From an uncultured Lachnospiraceae bacterium (lineage in GTDB: Bacteria > Bacillota > Clostridia > Lachnospirales > Lachnospiraceae), in NCBI GenBank assembly GCA_902788035.1, contig CADAIL010000001.1, forward strand, positions 1 to 64,000: DNA of 64,000 bases. The letters are read 5' to 3'. The notes beneath the pieces are model-generated. The model was given only the letters and a program-made list of their open reading frames with translations. It had not been told where the DNA came from and made no database searches. A program made the translations under genes and the position numbers. Shown in pieces: positions 8,815-18,264 of this stretch (its first letter is position 1; each line of letters starts with the position of its first letter).

Positions 8815-9945
8815 TTAGCCGACAATAATGTACATGGCGTTCACATTTTCACTTGGATTACCGTCACTGTCAACGGCGATACAGGAGAACACATGCGAAC
8901 CTACCGGCATGGTGACCGGCCCTGTGTACTCGGCTGATCCGGTCGATGGAACATCGTCAAAGGCATAATAAATAATGCAGCCTTCCGGTGCTGTCACATG
9001 AATCTGAGAACCCTCCTCGTAGACGCCTGTCGGCTCAGAGATGACCGGAGGATCCGGTCTCGTGATCTCAATGTTGTAGACGCACACAGTGACATTGCTC
9101 TTAATACCTATTTCATTGACGGCAATTGCGCGGATCTCGTTCCTTCCGACCCTGGTCTTTATCTTGTCTGTGTACAGTTCCGAAGCCGTTGTCGGATCAG
9201 TTCCGTCTGTCGTGTAATAGATCAACTTTTCAGGGGAACCGATCGTGACAGAGACCTCCTTGCTGTAAGTCCCGGCAATCGGAGTGATAGCCGGAGCGGT
9301 ACAGACATAATCGGCGTATTCGAGGAGTACTTCCTCAGACTTGCAGTTTTCCATGAGTTCATGGATTGAGTCGTAGTCATTGGTCTCCGTATAGAGGCTG
9401 ATGAGCTGACCGTAGACATCAATGTTGCCGGGATCGATCTCAATCGCTGTTTCCAGAGTCTTCGATGCAGCTTCGATATCTCCTTCGCTCTTTTCAATCT
9501 GCGCCATAAGACGAAGACATTTTACCGATTTTGGTGATAATTCGAGGGCTTTTTCCGCATAAGACCGTGCTGATGACGTATTCCCTGCGAGAAACTCCTC
9601 CTGAGAGCGCTCATACTGGTACTCAAAACTCCGGGTGTTCCTGTATCTGATATAACGAATGATGCCGAACGCTGCGGCAATAATTAGCAGAAGAATCAGG
9701 AAGGTCATGATAAGTGACCTTCTGCTTTCCTTCTTCCTGGAAACCCGTTTTTTCCTTCTTCTGCTTTTCCGCTTCTTCTGAACGGCTCTGCGTCTTTGCT
9801 CCTGTTTTTCTCTATCCTCCCGCTTTTTTTCATCAATCATGAATTCAACGGGGCGATAATCCGGCACGAGATTTATCTCAGCACCGCAACGGGGGCAAAT
9901 CAGTTCGCCGTCAGGTATCTCTGAATTGCATTTACGACATTTCAT
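8815..9945 (-). CDS. Zinc-ribbon, single-pass membrane protein with TPR-like and chitobiase/hexosaminidase C-terminal-like repeats
   Basis: The N-terminus has a zinc ribbon (CRKCNSEIPDGELICPRCG). A very basic stretch follows, then one hydrophobic segment (about 80-97). A tetratricopeptide-like region lies outside it (about 110-200: SARSYAEKALELSP and the next helices). Two extracellular-type repeats finish the protein, including LIYYTTDGTDPT, the hallmark of the CHB_HEX_C_1 family. The domain order suggests a membrane-tethered scaffold; no enzymatic site is visible and I do not assign a function. The ATG at 9945 uses GGAGTGA, which overlaps the ftsK stop, so it is translationally coupled to the DNA translocase. 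Confidence 0.8.
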   Translation of the reverse strand: MKCRKCNSEIPDGELICPRCGAEINLVPDYRPVEFMIDEKKREDREKQEQRRRAVQKKRKSRRRKKRVSRKKESRRSLIMTFLILLLIIAAAFGIIRYIRYRNTRSFEYQYERSQEEFLAGNTSSARSYAEKALELSPKSVKCLRLMAQIEKSEGDIEAASKTLETAIEIDPGNIDVYGQLISLYTETNDYDSIHELMENCKSEEVLLEYADYVCTAPAITPIAGTYSKEVSVTIGSPEKLIYYTTDGTDPTTASELYTDKIKTRVGRNEIRAIAVNEIGIKSNVTVCVYNIEITRPDPPVISEPTGVYEEGSQIHVTAPEGCIIYYAFDDVPSTGSAEYTGPVTMPVGSHVFSCIAVDSDGNPSENVNAMYIIVG

Positions 9946-9950
9946 AAATG

Positions 9951-12900
9951 TCACTCCGATTCGAACATGTCATCGAATGTTTCCTTAGACATGAGGATTT
10001 TTCTTGGTTTTGTTCCTTCTTCCGGACCGACAACACCTGCTTCACAGAGCTGATCCATGATGCGGGCCGCTCTGTTAAAACCGATTTTGAACATTCTCTG
10101 CAGCATTCCGATCGAGGCCTTGTCCTTTTCAATGATGAACCTGCCGGCCTCATAGAAATAAGGATCTCTGTCATCGTCCGGCTTTGCGGTGTTCTGGACA
10201 GAATTATTCATAGATTCAATGATTTTATCTTCAACCTCATTATTATACACTACCTGATTTGATTGTGAAGATAAAAATTTAACTACTTTAGTGATGTCAT
10301 CGTCAGACACATAGGCGCCCTGAAGTCTTGCCGGCTTGGGATAACCCTGCGGATAATACAGCATATCGCCGTTGCCGAGCAGCTTTTCCGCTCCGTTCAT
10401 ATCGATGATCGTCCGGCTGTCTACTCCGGAGGATACTGAAAGCGCGATCCTGGAAGGCATATTGGCCTTAATAAGTCCGGTCACGACATTGACGGAAGGA
10501 CGCTGTGTTGCAATGACCAGATGGATACCGGCTGCTCTGGCCAGCTGGGCAAGACGGCAGATCGCGTCTTCGACTTCGCCCGGCGCTACCATCATCAGGT
10601 CAGCCAACTCATCGACGATGATGAGTATCTGCGGCAGCTTTGCCATCTTTTCACCGTCAGGCAGTGCCTCGTTGATCCGCTCGACCTTCTGATTATACGT
10701 CTTGAGATCTCTGACGCCGGGGTATTCCGAAAACTTGTTATAGCGGTCATTCATCTCGTGAACCGCCCAGTTAAGGGCTCCGGCTGCTTTCTTCGGGTCG
10801 GTAACGACCGGTATGAGCAGATGAGGTATGCCGTCGTAGATCTTGAACTCGACGACCTTCGGGTCGATCATCAGCATTTTGACTTCATCTGGTGTGGACT
10901 TATAAAGGACGCTCATGATCAGCGTATTAATACAGACGGATTTTCCGGATCCGGTAGCCCCTGCGATCAGCAGGTGAGGCATTTTGGCTATATCCGAGAC
11001 GACAGCTTTGCCTGAGATGTCTTTTCCGACTGCAAATGTCAGAGGTGCCTTACTCTTCCTGTACTCCTGCGATTCAATCATATCCCTGAAAGTGACCGGT
11101 GACACTTCTTTGTTGGGTACTTCGATGCCCACAGCTGCCTTACCCGGGATCGGCGCTTCGATCCTGATTTCCGATGCTGCAAGGTTCAGCTTGATGTCGT
11201 CCGTGAGGGCTACGATCCTGGAGACCTTTACACCCTGTTCGGGCTGAAGCTCATATCGGGTGACAGTCGGTCCCTTGCTGACGTTGATTACATGGACAGC
11301 GACGCCGAAGCTGTTGAAGATTTCCTCCAGTTTGTTAGCTGTTTCGAGAAGCTGCTTTTTTGAGTCACCGCGAACAGTCTCTCCTTTTGTGAGAAGATTG
11401 ACACTGGGAAGTTTATATCTGACCGGTTTCGGAGCTGCCTGTCTGATCTCGGAATCGATGCTCAGTACTCCTTCTTCAATCTCAGCCTCCGCACTCTTTG
11501 GGTTTTTCCTCTGGGTGCGGGCAGGAACATTCTCCGGGGGCGTGATTTCTTCCGATGGTTCTTCGTACGGAGGTTCCGGCTCCACTGTGAATTTCTGAGC
11601 CGGCTTCTTTTTAACGGTCGCGGATTTCACTTTGGGTTCTACACGGCCTTCGTAGGATAATTTTCCGTCCTTGCCGACTTTGATGCTGGACAGTGGGATA
11701 AATCTTGTGTCATCTTCATCTTCCTCTTCTTCATCATCGAAGCCGGAAGTTGCTATCTCAGAATTGCCGAAGCTGTCGGATGACCCTTCAATGAATTCAT
11801 CATCATCTTCTTCTGAAGCAAGGATTTCCATCACACCCGAAGCCAGTACTTCATCTCCCTCAGCATCGAACCTGGGCAGAGACGGATTATTATTTTTCTT
11901 CTGGGCGGCTTCTGCTGCGACAGCCCTTGTGTCCTTGCCTGCGAGAACGCCGTGAAGGAAGGACGGCATGACGGAGCCGTCTGCTTTCTGGGCTTTACCG
12001 GCAGGCTCGGGTGATGCATTGTCAGGAACGGGGGTAATATCGGTCGTGTCTCCGACCTGCTCTCCGTTGATCGTGATTCGGTCTTTAAGACTGAGAACAG
12101 GTTCACTGCCAGTTTCACCAGACGGCTCGGACTCGACCTTGACGTTTTTCTTTTTCCTTGGCTTGCGGCTATCATCTGACCTGCTCTTGGTTCCGGGGGC
12201 TTTGCGGGGTTTGACGAATTTTGTCTCGTCATCCGCGTCTTCGTCCCATTCGCCTTCATCCCTCTCAAGGTGCTCATTCCGCCGCTCTGTTTTAGCAGTT
12301 TTCTTTTTCTTATGAAGTCTTGCAGCCTCCCTGGCAGATATCGGTTCGTCATCATCGTCGAGGAAATCGACGTCCTCGTCCTCCGAATCCTTTTCCGAGG
12401 CGTCACCGGTTTTGAGGTCCAGATCCATTTGACGTGCCTCACTCTCACGCATCCGGCGCTTTATATGCTCCCGCTGTGTATCCCGGGCGCGGCGGACGCT
12501 GTCACGTCCTTTTCGACCGAAGATCGAAAAAAGCGGCTTTTGCGTAAGAATGATAAGGGAAATAAGAATCATAGTAAGCGTTGCCACAACGGACAGGATC
12601 GTATTAAAACCTGCTTTGTAGAACGCATACGCAAAGACTCCGGCTACTATACCTCCGCCTTTCCTGTCAGCAGCGCAGATCGTGAAATACTCCGTTATCC
12701 CTGTACTGCTTTTGTAGCCGCTCATTGTCATGAAATGGAGGAGCACACACATGGAAATAAACAGCATAATAAGGCCGATCATCTTTCGGATGATCATGCC
12801 GTTTCTTTTATTCGCTATGTAAAATGCTGTTCCTCCGAACAGAGCCGGTGGAAAGATATAAGCCATAAGGCCGAACATTCCGAACAGGACAGGGCTGGCA

Positions 12901-13145
12901 AATCTTCCGAATCTGCCGCCCCGGCCGAGAACGCACACGAACAGTATGACTGAGCATACAAGAATCAGGACAAGTATAATGTCCCGCACCACCCCGCTTC
13001 CGGAGGAAGCGGGCTGAGTTTTTGTCCTTCCTGTTCCGGCATCGGTTCTCTTGCTTTTGGAGGCAATTTTTCTGCCGGAGGAACGGCTGCCTGATCCGGC
13101 GGAAGCCTTAGACCGGCTGCCGGTATTCTTTTTTTTAGCTGCCAT
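9951..13145 (-). CDS. ftsK: FtsK/SpoIIIE family DNA translocase
   Basis: This 1064-residue membrane motor pumps DNA through the division or sporulation septum. The N-terminal 200 residues carry hydrophobic membrane segments. A long, acidic, low-complexity linker follows (about 200-560, with runs such as DDDDEP and DDEEEEDEDD). The motor has Walker A GATGSGKSVCINT, Walker B LIIVDELADLMM and RLAQLARAAGIHLVIATQRP. A C-terminal winged-helix gamma domain (IGMLQRMFKIGFNRAARIMD) should read orienting sequences. The linker is the variable part of the family and is long here. Whether it works in vegetative division or in sporulation cannot be told from sequence alone. Confidence 0.93.
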   Translation of the reverse strand: MAAKKKNTGSRSKASAGSGSRSSGRKIASKSKRTDAGTGRTKTQPASSGSGVVRDIILVLILVCSVILFVCVLGRGGRFGRFASPVLFGMFGLMAYIFPPALFGGTAFYIANKRNGMIIRKMIGLIMLFISMCVLLHFMTMSGYKSSTGITEYFTICAADRKGGGIVAGVFAYAFYKAGFNTILSVVATLTMILISLIILTQKPLFSIFGRKGRDSVRRARDTQREHIKRRMRESEARQMDLDLKTGDASEKDSEDEDVDFLDDDDEPISAREAARLHKKKKTAKTERRNEHLERDEGEWDEDADDETKFVKPRKAPGTKSRSDDSRKPRKKKNVKVESEPSGETGSEPVLSLKDRITINGEQVGDTTDITPVPDNASPEPAGKAQKADGSVMPSFLHGVLAGKDTRAVAAEAAQKKNNNPSLPRFDAEGDEVLASGVMEILASEEDDDEFIEGSSDSFGNSEIATSGFDDEEEEDEDDTRFIPLSSIKVGKDGKLSYEGRVEPKVKSATVKKKPAQKFTVEPEPPYEEPSEEITPPENVPARTQRKNPKSAEAEIEEGVLSIDSEIRQAAPKPVRYKLPSVNLLTKGETVRGDSKKQLLETANKLEEIFNSFGVAVHVINVSKGPTVTRYELQPEQGVKVSRIVALTDDIKLNLAASEIRIEAPIPGKAAVGIEVPNKEVSPVTFRDMIESQEYRKSKAPLTFAVGKDISGKAVVSDIAKMPHLLIAGATGSGKSVCINTLIMSVLYKSTPDEVKMLMIDPKVVEFKIYDGIPHLLIPVVTDPKKAAGALNWAVHEMNDRYNKFSEYPGVRDLKTYNQKVERINEALPDGEKMAKLPQILIIVDELADLMMVAPGEVEDAICRLAQLARAAGIHLVIATQRPSVNVVTGLIKANMPSRIALSVSSGVDSRTIIDMNGAEKLLGNGDMLYYPQGYPKPARLQGAYVSDDDITKVVKFLSSQSNQVVYNNEVEDKIIESMNNSVQNTAKPDDDRDPYFYEAGRFIIEKDKASIGMLQRMFKIGFNRAARIMDQLCEAGVVGPEEGTKPRKILMSKETFDDMFESE

Positions 13146-13204
13146 ATGTTTCCCTCATAAATCTGTCTTGTGTTTTTAGACCTGTGTTTCCGCAAAATGT
13201 ATAA

Positions 13205-13239
13205 AACACGGGAAGATATACTTCCCGCATTCTTTTTTT
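13205..13239. terminator. Hairpin between uppP and ftsK
   Basis: CGGGAAG (13209-13215) and CTTCCCG (13221-13227) pair around ATATA. On the plus strand a run of T follows. On the minus strand GTGTTTTATAC follows. It sits between the ftsK start and the uppP stop, so its natural job is ending the yebC-uppP transcript. Confidence 0.55.
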
Positions 13240-13273
13240 CCAATCTTGGACGGAACGCATCCATGCGGGACCG

Positions 13274-14152
13274 TCAGACCGTAAGTGTAAAGTTAAGTAC
13301 GATTATGACCGCTCCAATCAGGAAATTGTAGTAGGCGAACTGCGTAAAGCTCCTTGTTCGGATGTAGCGCAGAAGACGCTGAATGAACAAGACGCCAATG
13401 AGCAGCGAGCATAGTGTTCCGATTGCGCACATTCCGAGATAATCCGGCGTTATGAGCGTCTCATCGAGAGTCATTATTTCGATGATCAGAGCGCCAATGA
13501 TGCAGGGTATGGACATCAGGTATGCGTAACGGATGGCGAGTCTTTTATTGAAGCCCAGAAGGATTCCGGCTGACAGCATCACTGCTGAATGGGATATGCC
13601 GGAAATGACAGTAAATCCCTGTGCGATACCAGCCAGAAATCCTCTGAGAGAAGTTATATCCTTGGGAATCTTGTTGCCGGGTGTCAGTTGACCGACAACA
13701 AGTAAAACAATTCCGCTCATGAGCATTCCAATTCCCGTGTATAGAAGAGATCTTGCGGCAATCGCTGCCACTCCTCTGAGCAGAACTCCTATAACGGCTG
13801 TCGGAACGGCACCAACTGCGATGAGCATTGCAAGACGCCTGTAATTGGAAGTGAGGAGCTTCTTCAGCTTCGGTTCCTCATGCTTTCTGGCAGCTCGAAG
13901 GAACGCGAACAGATTGTGGAACGCGTCACCGATCATGAGCAGTGATTCAGCCAGAAGTCTTGCGATATCTTTCTGTAGTGCAATCAGGATAGCCATCAGA
14001 GTTCCCATATGGATACAGACATTGAAAAATGACATGTTGTACGGGAGACGGATCAACTGCTCAATAGCTGCCAGGTGTCCGGATGAACTGACAGGAAGGA
14101 ATTCCAATATACCCTGAATGATACCAAGTATTGCTGAAAGCAGAAATTCCAT
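13274..14152 (-). CDS. uppP: Undecaprenyl-diphosphatase (UppP/BacA)
   Basis: UppP removes a phosphate from undecaprenyl diphosphate so that the lipid carrier of peptidoglycan precursors can be reused. It acts at the membrane surface. The N-terminal signature IIQGILEFLPVSSSGHLA and the second active-site segment VISGISHSAVM are present. The protein is hydrophobic throughout, with about eight membrane segments, and is 292 residues long, slightly above the usual length. It follows yebC closely. Confidence 0.95.
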   Translation of the reverse strand: MEFLLSAILGIIQGILEFLPVSSSGHLAAIEQLIRLPYNMSFFNVCIHMGTLMAILIALQKDIARLLAESLLMIGDAFHNLFAFLRAARKHEEPKLKKLLTSNYRRLAMLIAVGAVPTAVIGVLLRGVAAIAARSLLYTGIGMLMSGIVLLVVGQLTPGNKIPKDITSLRGFLAGIAQGFTVISGISHSAVMLSAGILLGFNKRLAIRYAYLMSIPCIIGALIIEIMTLDETLITPDYLGMCAIGTLCSLLIGVLFIQRLLRYIRTRSFTQFAYYNFLIGAVIIVLNFTLTV

Positions 14153-14191
14153 AAAGTGCTATATCCTTTGCGTGACACATACGTGCCGGTT

Positions 14192-14923
14192 TTAATCTTC
14201 GTCCCAGTTGTGGTATACGTTCTGGACGTCATCGCTGGCGTCAAGAAGATCCAGGATCCTGTTCAGGTTGTTGATCTGCTTCTCGTCTGTGAGCTTAACG
14301 TATGTCTGCGGGATCATTGTTACCTCAGCCTGAGCCATCGGGATGCCCTCAGCCTTGAGTGCTTCCTCGACTTCCTGGAAGGAATCCGGATCTGTGAGAA
14401 CTTCGTAGCTGTCATCTTCCTCGTTAAAATCTTCAGCGCCGGCGTCGAGAGCGATCATCATGAGGTCATCGGAGTCCATCTCGCACTCTTCTTTGTCGAT
14501 AATGATCTGACCCTTTTCATCGAACATGAAAGATACACATCCGGGGGTTCCTATATTTCCGCTGCCCTTGGAGAACGCGCTGCGGACATCTGCCGCCGTA
14601 CGGTTCTTGTTGTCTGTCAGAGTCCGAACGATGATAGCTATGCCGGCCGGGCCGTAGCCTTCGTATGTGATCGACTCGTAATTAGCTCCGCTGCCGTCTC
14701 CTGCTGCTTTCTTGATGCCGCGCTCGATCGTATCATTCGGCATGTTGTTGGCCTTCGCTTTTGCGATGACTGTGGCCAGCTTGAAGTTATTGGCAGGATC
14801 GGGACCGCCTTCTTTTACGGCAACTGCGATTTCACGGCCGATGATCGTAAAGATCTTGCCTTTAGCGGCATCATTCTTTTCCTTCTTGTGCTTGATATTT
14901 GCAAATTTTGAATGTCCTGACAT
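14192..14923 (-). CDS. yebC: YebC/PmpR family protein (translation or transcription factor)
   Basis: The 243-residue cytoplasmic protein begins [14 protein letters not shown], the family's invariant start, and continues with [10 protein letters not shown] and NTPNDTIER-like segments ([14 protein letters not shown]). YebC proteins are described as DNA-binding regulators and, more recently, as factors that relieve ribosome stalling at proline stretches. The start at 14923 has AAAGGAG 5 nt upstream; the frame opens five codons earlier without a site. Its promoter (15004-15032) is clear. Confidence 0.93.
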   Translation of the reverse strand: MSGHSKFANIKHKKEKNDAAKGKIFTIIGREIAVAVKEGGPDPANNFKLATVIAKAKANNMPNDTIERGIKKAAGDGSGANYESITYEGYGPAGIAIIVRTLTDNKNRTAADVRSAFSKGSGNIGTPGCVSFMFDEKGQIIIDKEECEMDSDDLMMIALDAGAEDFNEEDDSYEVLTDPDSFQEVEEALKAEGIPMAQAEVTMIPQTYVKLTDEKQINNLNRILDLLDASDDVQNVYHNWDED

Positions 14924-15003
14924 AACTTCTCCTTTCAAACCGCGTGTGCGGCTTACATCCTAAACTCATAATTATGCGTCCGAAGCGAACACATGTATTC
15001 TTA

Positions 15004-15032
15004 ACTATAGCATTTTTAAAACAAATTATCAA
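15004..15032 (-). promoter_or_regulatory. Promoter of yebC-uppP
   Basis: On the minus strand TTGATA (15027-15032) and TATAGT (15004-15009) are 17 bp apart, close to the vegetative consensus. The predicted start near 14997 leaves a leader of about 75 nt. It lies just downstream of repeat element A, so yebC does not depend on readthrough from alr. Confidence 0.78.
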
Positions 15033-15123
15033 CTGCCAATTAAGGTCCCATATTACCTGACGTTGGAGGGGAACCCCTGCATTATTCGATGACGATAGTG
15101 ATTGTGTCGGAATCTGGAGTCAG

Positions 15124-15327
15124 GTCACAGTTCAGACAGACTGCTCATTAATTCGGCTGCCGGCGGAAAGCATTCATCTTCGTGAGAAAAACATTGCGGG
15201 TCCGACCTGAGAGATCAGAAGATGCGGAAGTATCTTCTAAGCTCGAAGAGGAGGACCTGCGTTTTTCGATGAAGATGATGCTTGCGCCGGCCCATTAGGC
15301 TTCTCAGCAGTCCGTCTGAACTGTAAC
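15124..15327 (+). repeat. Palindromic element, copy A
   Basis: This is a 204-nt imperfect palindrome. Terminal inverted repeats of 21 nt (15124-15144 and 15307-15327) match at 19 positions. The core (15175-15277, 103 nt) begins CATCTTCGTGAG and ends CGATGAAGATG. Inside, helix P3 is GCGGGTCC/GGACCTGC and the apical hairpin P4 is AGAAGATGC/GTATCTTCT with a GGAA loop. GAGAGATC and AAGCTC flank P4. The element ends 22 nt past the alr stop. The 14924-15349 gap holds only this copy and the yebC promoter. Confidence 0.9.
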
Positions 15328-15349
15328 CGTGTCATTCCATCGACCCATA

Positions 15350-16516
15350 TTAGTCAAAGCAGGAGGTCTGCTCCACACAGATGCCGTTCTTCATGAAGCA
15401 CCTCGGAACGCGCTTCCCGATATCGCAGACGAACTCGTAGTTGAAACGTCCGGAGAGAGCTCCAAGCTCTTCGACGGAGATGTGCTCATCACCCTGGCTG
15501 CCGACAAGGACGACCTCATCCTTCTGAGCTGCCCCGGGGATGTCCGTGACATCCACCATGAACTGGTCCATACATACTCTGCCGAGGATCGGGGCCTTTT
15601 TCCCGTGAATCAGCACGTAACCTTTATTGGACAGCTGACGCGGATAACCGTCGGCGTAGCCGACCGGGATCGTAGCGACTCGTTTCGTTTCAGTCACTTT
15701 ATAAGTCCCGCCATAGGAAATCTCCGCGCCGGGTTCAAGTGTTTTTACATAGGAGATGTGGCTTATAAGGCTCATGACCGGTTTCAAAGGAACCGGCTCC
15801 GTCTCGACCTCATCTGACGGATAGAGACCGTAGACCGTGATTCCAGCCCGTACCATATCGGCGTTCGCCGCCTTAAGGCGGATGATACCGGCGCTGTTCG
15901 ACATGTGGTGGATCGGTATCTCTACTCCCGCTTCCGCCAGCATCTCGGAGAAGCGATTGTATCTCTTCATCTGAGTGATTGCCGGTGTGACACTGAGTTC
16001 ATCCGCTCTCGCGAAGTGAGTGAACAGACCTTCTAGCCTGATATTCGGAAGGGCTGCAATCCTCTTTATCGCTTCGACTGATTCGGCTGTATCGGAAAAA
16101 CCGATCCGACTCATGCCTGTGTCGAGCGCAAAGTGGATAATTGCTGTTTTGCCGAGTGCCTTCGCGCAGGCCGAGAGTGCCCCGGCTGTCTCCTCTTCGA
16201 ATACGCACACGCGGATATCATAATCAATCAGATCCTCATAGGATTCCTCGAACGCGTAACCGAGGAGCATGATCGGTTTAGAGATGCCTTTTGCGCGAAG
16301 CTGCATGGCTTCCTCTGGCGTTGCCACTGCAAATCCCCAGATATAGTCAAATTCATGAATGAGTCTGGCAATCTGGACAGCGCCGTGACCGTAGCCGTCG
16401 GCTTTAATAACTGCCGCCATTTTTGTGCCGGGCGTGAGATTGTTCTTCATGCTCTCAAAATTGAACCTGACAGCGTCCAGATCAATTTCCGCCCTTATCC
16501 TGCTGTACTTCTTCAT
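15350..16516 (-). CDS. alr: Alanine racemase
   Basis: Alr is a pyridoxal-phosphate enzyme that interconverts L- and D-alanine for peptidoglycan. The PLP lysine lies in VIKADGYGHGA near residue 39. The catalytic tyrosine segment GAEISYGGTY and the CMDQFMVDVTDIP loop are intact. The barrel and beta domains give a normal 388-residue length. It begins 20 nt after nnr, a common Clostridia pairing. The C-terminus (CVEQTSCFD) runs a little past the usual family end, close to repeat element A. Confidence 0.95.
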   Translation of the reverse strand: MKKYSRIRAEIDLDAVRFNFESMKNNLTPGTKMAAVIKADGYGHGAVQIARLIHEFDYIWGFAVATPEEAMQLRAKGISKPIMLLGYAFEESYEDLIDYDIRVCVFEEETAGALSACAKALGKTAIIHFALDTGMSRIGFSDTAESVEAIKRIAALPNIRLEGLFTHFARADELSVTPAITQMKRYNRFSEMLAEAGVEIPIHHMSNSAGIIRLKAANADMVRAGITVYGLYPSDEVETEPVPLKPVMSLISHISYVKTLEPGAEISYGGTYKVTETKRVATIPVGYADGYPRQLSNKGYVLIHGKKAPILGRVCMDQFMVDVTDIPGAAQKDEVVLVGSQGDEHISVEELGALSGRFNYEFVCDIGKRVPRCFMKNGICVEQTSCFD

Positions 16517-16535
16517 AGTAGTCTCTCCTCGTATT

Positions 16536-18101
16536 TTATTTCAGGACATCACTCAGATGCATGATAATGTCGGATGCGATCATGAAACGCTCGCCCTTAT
16601 CTCTGCAGGCTGCATCGCCGGCAAGTCCATGGATCAGGGCTGCCATAGGCGCAGCCGAGAATGGATCCGTCCCCTGCGCAAGGAGAGAAGCCAGTATTCC
16701 GGAGAGTACATCACCGCTGCCCGCTGTCGCCATACCGCTGTTGCCTGATACATTGATGTAGACGCTGCCGTCCGGCTGGGCTATGACTGTTCTGGCATCC
16801 TTCATGACAGTAAAAACGCCACAGCTGCGCGCCAGGAATACCGCTGAGGATATCGGGTCGGATTTGAGCTCAGCAACGGATTTCCTTGCAAGTCTTCCCA
16901 TCTCTCCCATATGCGGCGTGACATAGAGCTTGCCCATGTAGGAAGAAAGGAGCGTCGTATCGCCGAACAGGCAGTTAAGACCGTCCGCGTCGAGGACCAG
17001 CGGATGTGAACAGGAAAGGAGCACATAACGGACGATCTTCGCTGACCGCTCTGTTGTGCCGAGCCCCGGTCCCATACAGACAACATCCGCCCAGGCAAGG
17101 GAGGCATCGAGAGCCATGACCACATCCTCGTCATTTGTATATGTCTCAAGCAGAGCCTCGGGTATCTCTCTCTGCAGAATGTCACGGTTCGACTCGGCAG
17201 TCAGGATCTTGACCATTCCGGCACCGGATCTCATAGCCGCAAGGGCGGAAAAATATGCGGCGCCCGCCATGTTTTTTGATCCGGCTATGATCAGGACTTT
17301 ACCGAAAGTGCCCTTGTTGCCGGACGCTAGTCTCATCGGAAGAAGCTTCTTGATATCATCCTCCTCCAGATAATGAATCTCATCAAGAGAGAGCTCCTTC
17401 GGGATGTCGGATTCTGACGTCTCATCACCGGGGAGTTTATTCACTTTGGCGGCAATTTTACCGCCGGGAATATCATCCATAATGCCGATTTCCTCTACCA
17501 CGATCCTGCCTGCGTGCAGTGCGCCCGGATAGAGAACAAGGCCGGGTTTGGTCAGCTGCATCGTGACAGTCACGTCAGCGTGGACAGCGTTCCCCATGAC
17601 AGCGCCGGTATCGGCGTTGATGCCGGAAGGGATGTCCGCTGATATTACATAGGCTCCGCAGTCATTTATAGCTGATATGACATCGTATGCCTCTCCTTCC
17701 ACATCCCGGGAGAGACCGATACCGAACATTGCGTCGACGATGATCTGATAAGAGAGATAATTCGGATTGGTCACCTCGAGGATTCCGAGTTTTTTGCAGA
17801 TTTTTTCCTGGAGACGCATTTCGCCGGTGAATTTTTCCGGATCGCCGACGATGAAAAGATCGGCTCTCACGCCTTTCATGTGGAGGATTCTCGCGCAGGC
17901 GGCACCGTCGCCGCCGTTGTTGCCGGTACCGCACACGCACAGCACCCGTCCTTTGCTGCCTAGCTCCTCATATTTCTGTATGACCTCTCTTGCTATGCCG
18001 AGAGCAGCCCTCTCCATAAGAACTGCTGACGGAATACCGAGATTCTTTATTGTATAATTGTCGCGGGCCCTCATCTGTTCCGCTGTCACGATATGCTTCA
18101 T
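16536..18101 (-). CDS. nnr: Bifunctional NAD(P)HX epimerase / ADP-dependent dehydratase
   Basis: The protein repairs hydrated NADH and NADPH. The N-terminal YjeF domain (epimerase, about 1-220) shows CGTGNNGGDGAACAR. The C-terminal ribokinase-like domain (dehydratase, about 250-521) shows MAGAAYFSALAAMRSGAGMV, the GPGLGTTERS segment and the ATP-site motif NSGMATAGSGDVLSG. Full length (521 aa) implies both activities. It is transcribed divergently from the ABC-F gene and is followed by alr. Confidence 0.95.
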   Translation of the reverse strand: MKHIVTAEQMRARDNYTIKNLGIPSAVLMERAALGIAREVIQKYEELGSKGRVLCVCGTGNNGGDGAACARILHMKGVRADLFIVGDPEKFTGEMRLQEKICKKLGILEVTNPNYLSYQIIVDAMFGIGLSRDVEGEAYDVISAINDCGAYVISADIPSGINADTGAVMGNAVHADVTVTMQLTKPGLVLYPGALHAGRIVVEEIGIMDDIPGGKIAAKVNKLPGDETSESDIPKELSLDEIHYLEEDDIKKLLPMRLASGNKGTFGKVLIIAGSKNMAGAAYFSALAAMRSGAGMVKILTAESNRDILQREIPEALLETYTNDEDVVMALDASLAWADVVCMGPGLGTTERSAKIVRYVLLSCSHPLVLDADGLNCLFGDTTLLSSYMGKLYVTPHMGEMGRLARKSVAELKSDPISSAVFLARSCGVFTVMKDARTVIAQPDGSVYINVSGNSGMATAGSGDVLSGILASLLAQGTDPFSAAPMAALIHGLAGDAACRDKGERFMIASDIIMHLSDVLK

Positions 18102-18155
18102 GTGTACCTCCGTTTTCAGGCAGCATAAGCTGCCACTGGGTTTTCAGTCAGATAA

Positions 18156-18184
18156 AGTATAATCCATGAAGTTCAACTTTTCAA
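18156..18184 (-). promoter_or_regulatory. Promoter of nnr-alr
   Basis: On the minus strand TTGAAA (18179-18184) and TATACT (18156-18161) are spaced by 17 bp. The predicted start is about 45 nt before the nnr ATG. Confidence 0.7.
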
Positions 18185-18203
18185 TGGAGCTGTTATTTTT
18201 CAC

Positions 18204-18232
18204 TGGTCAAGCAGGTAAAAGTCGGGTATCAT
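18204..18232 (+). promoter_or_regulatory. Putative promoter of the ABC-F gene
   Basis: TGGTCA (18204-18209) and TATCAT (18227-18232) are 17 bp apart on the plus strand, each matching about four or five consensus bases. It is the only candidate in front of the sole plus-strand gene, with a leader of about 25 nt. Confidence 0.45.
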
Positions 18233-18264
18233 AACAAGCAGTAACATGACTAAAGGAGCAGACT

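Noticed and set aside
15124..15327. Element copies as ordinary intrinsic terminators
   Set aside because: They are far longer than terminators, lack a terminal T tract, occur in both orientations and keep an internal loop that a terminator does not need.
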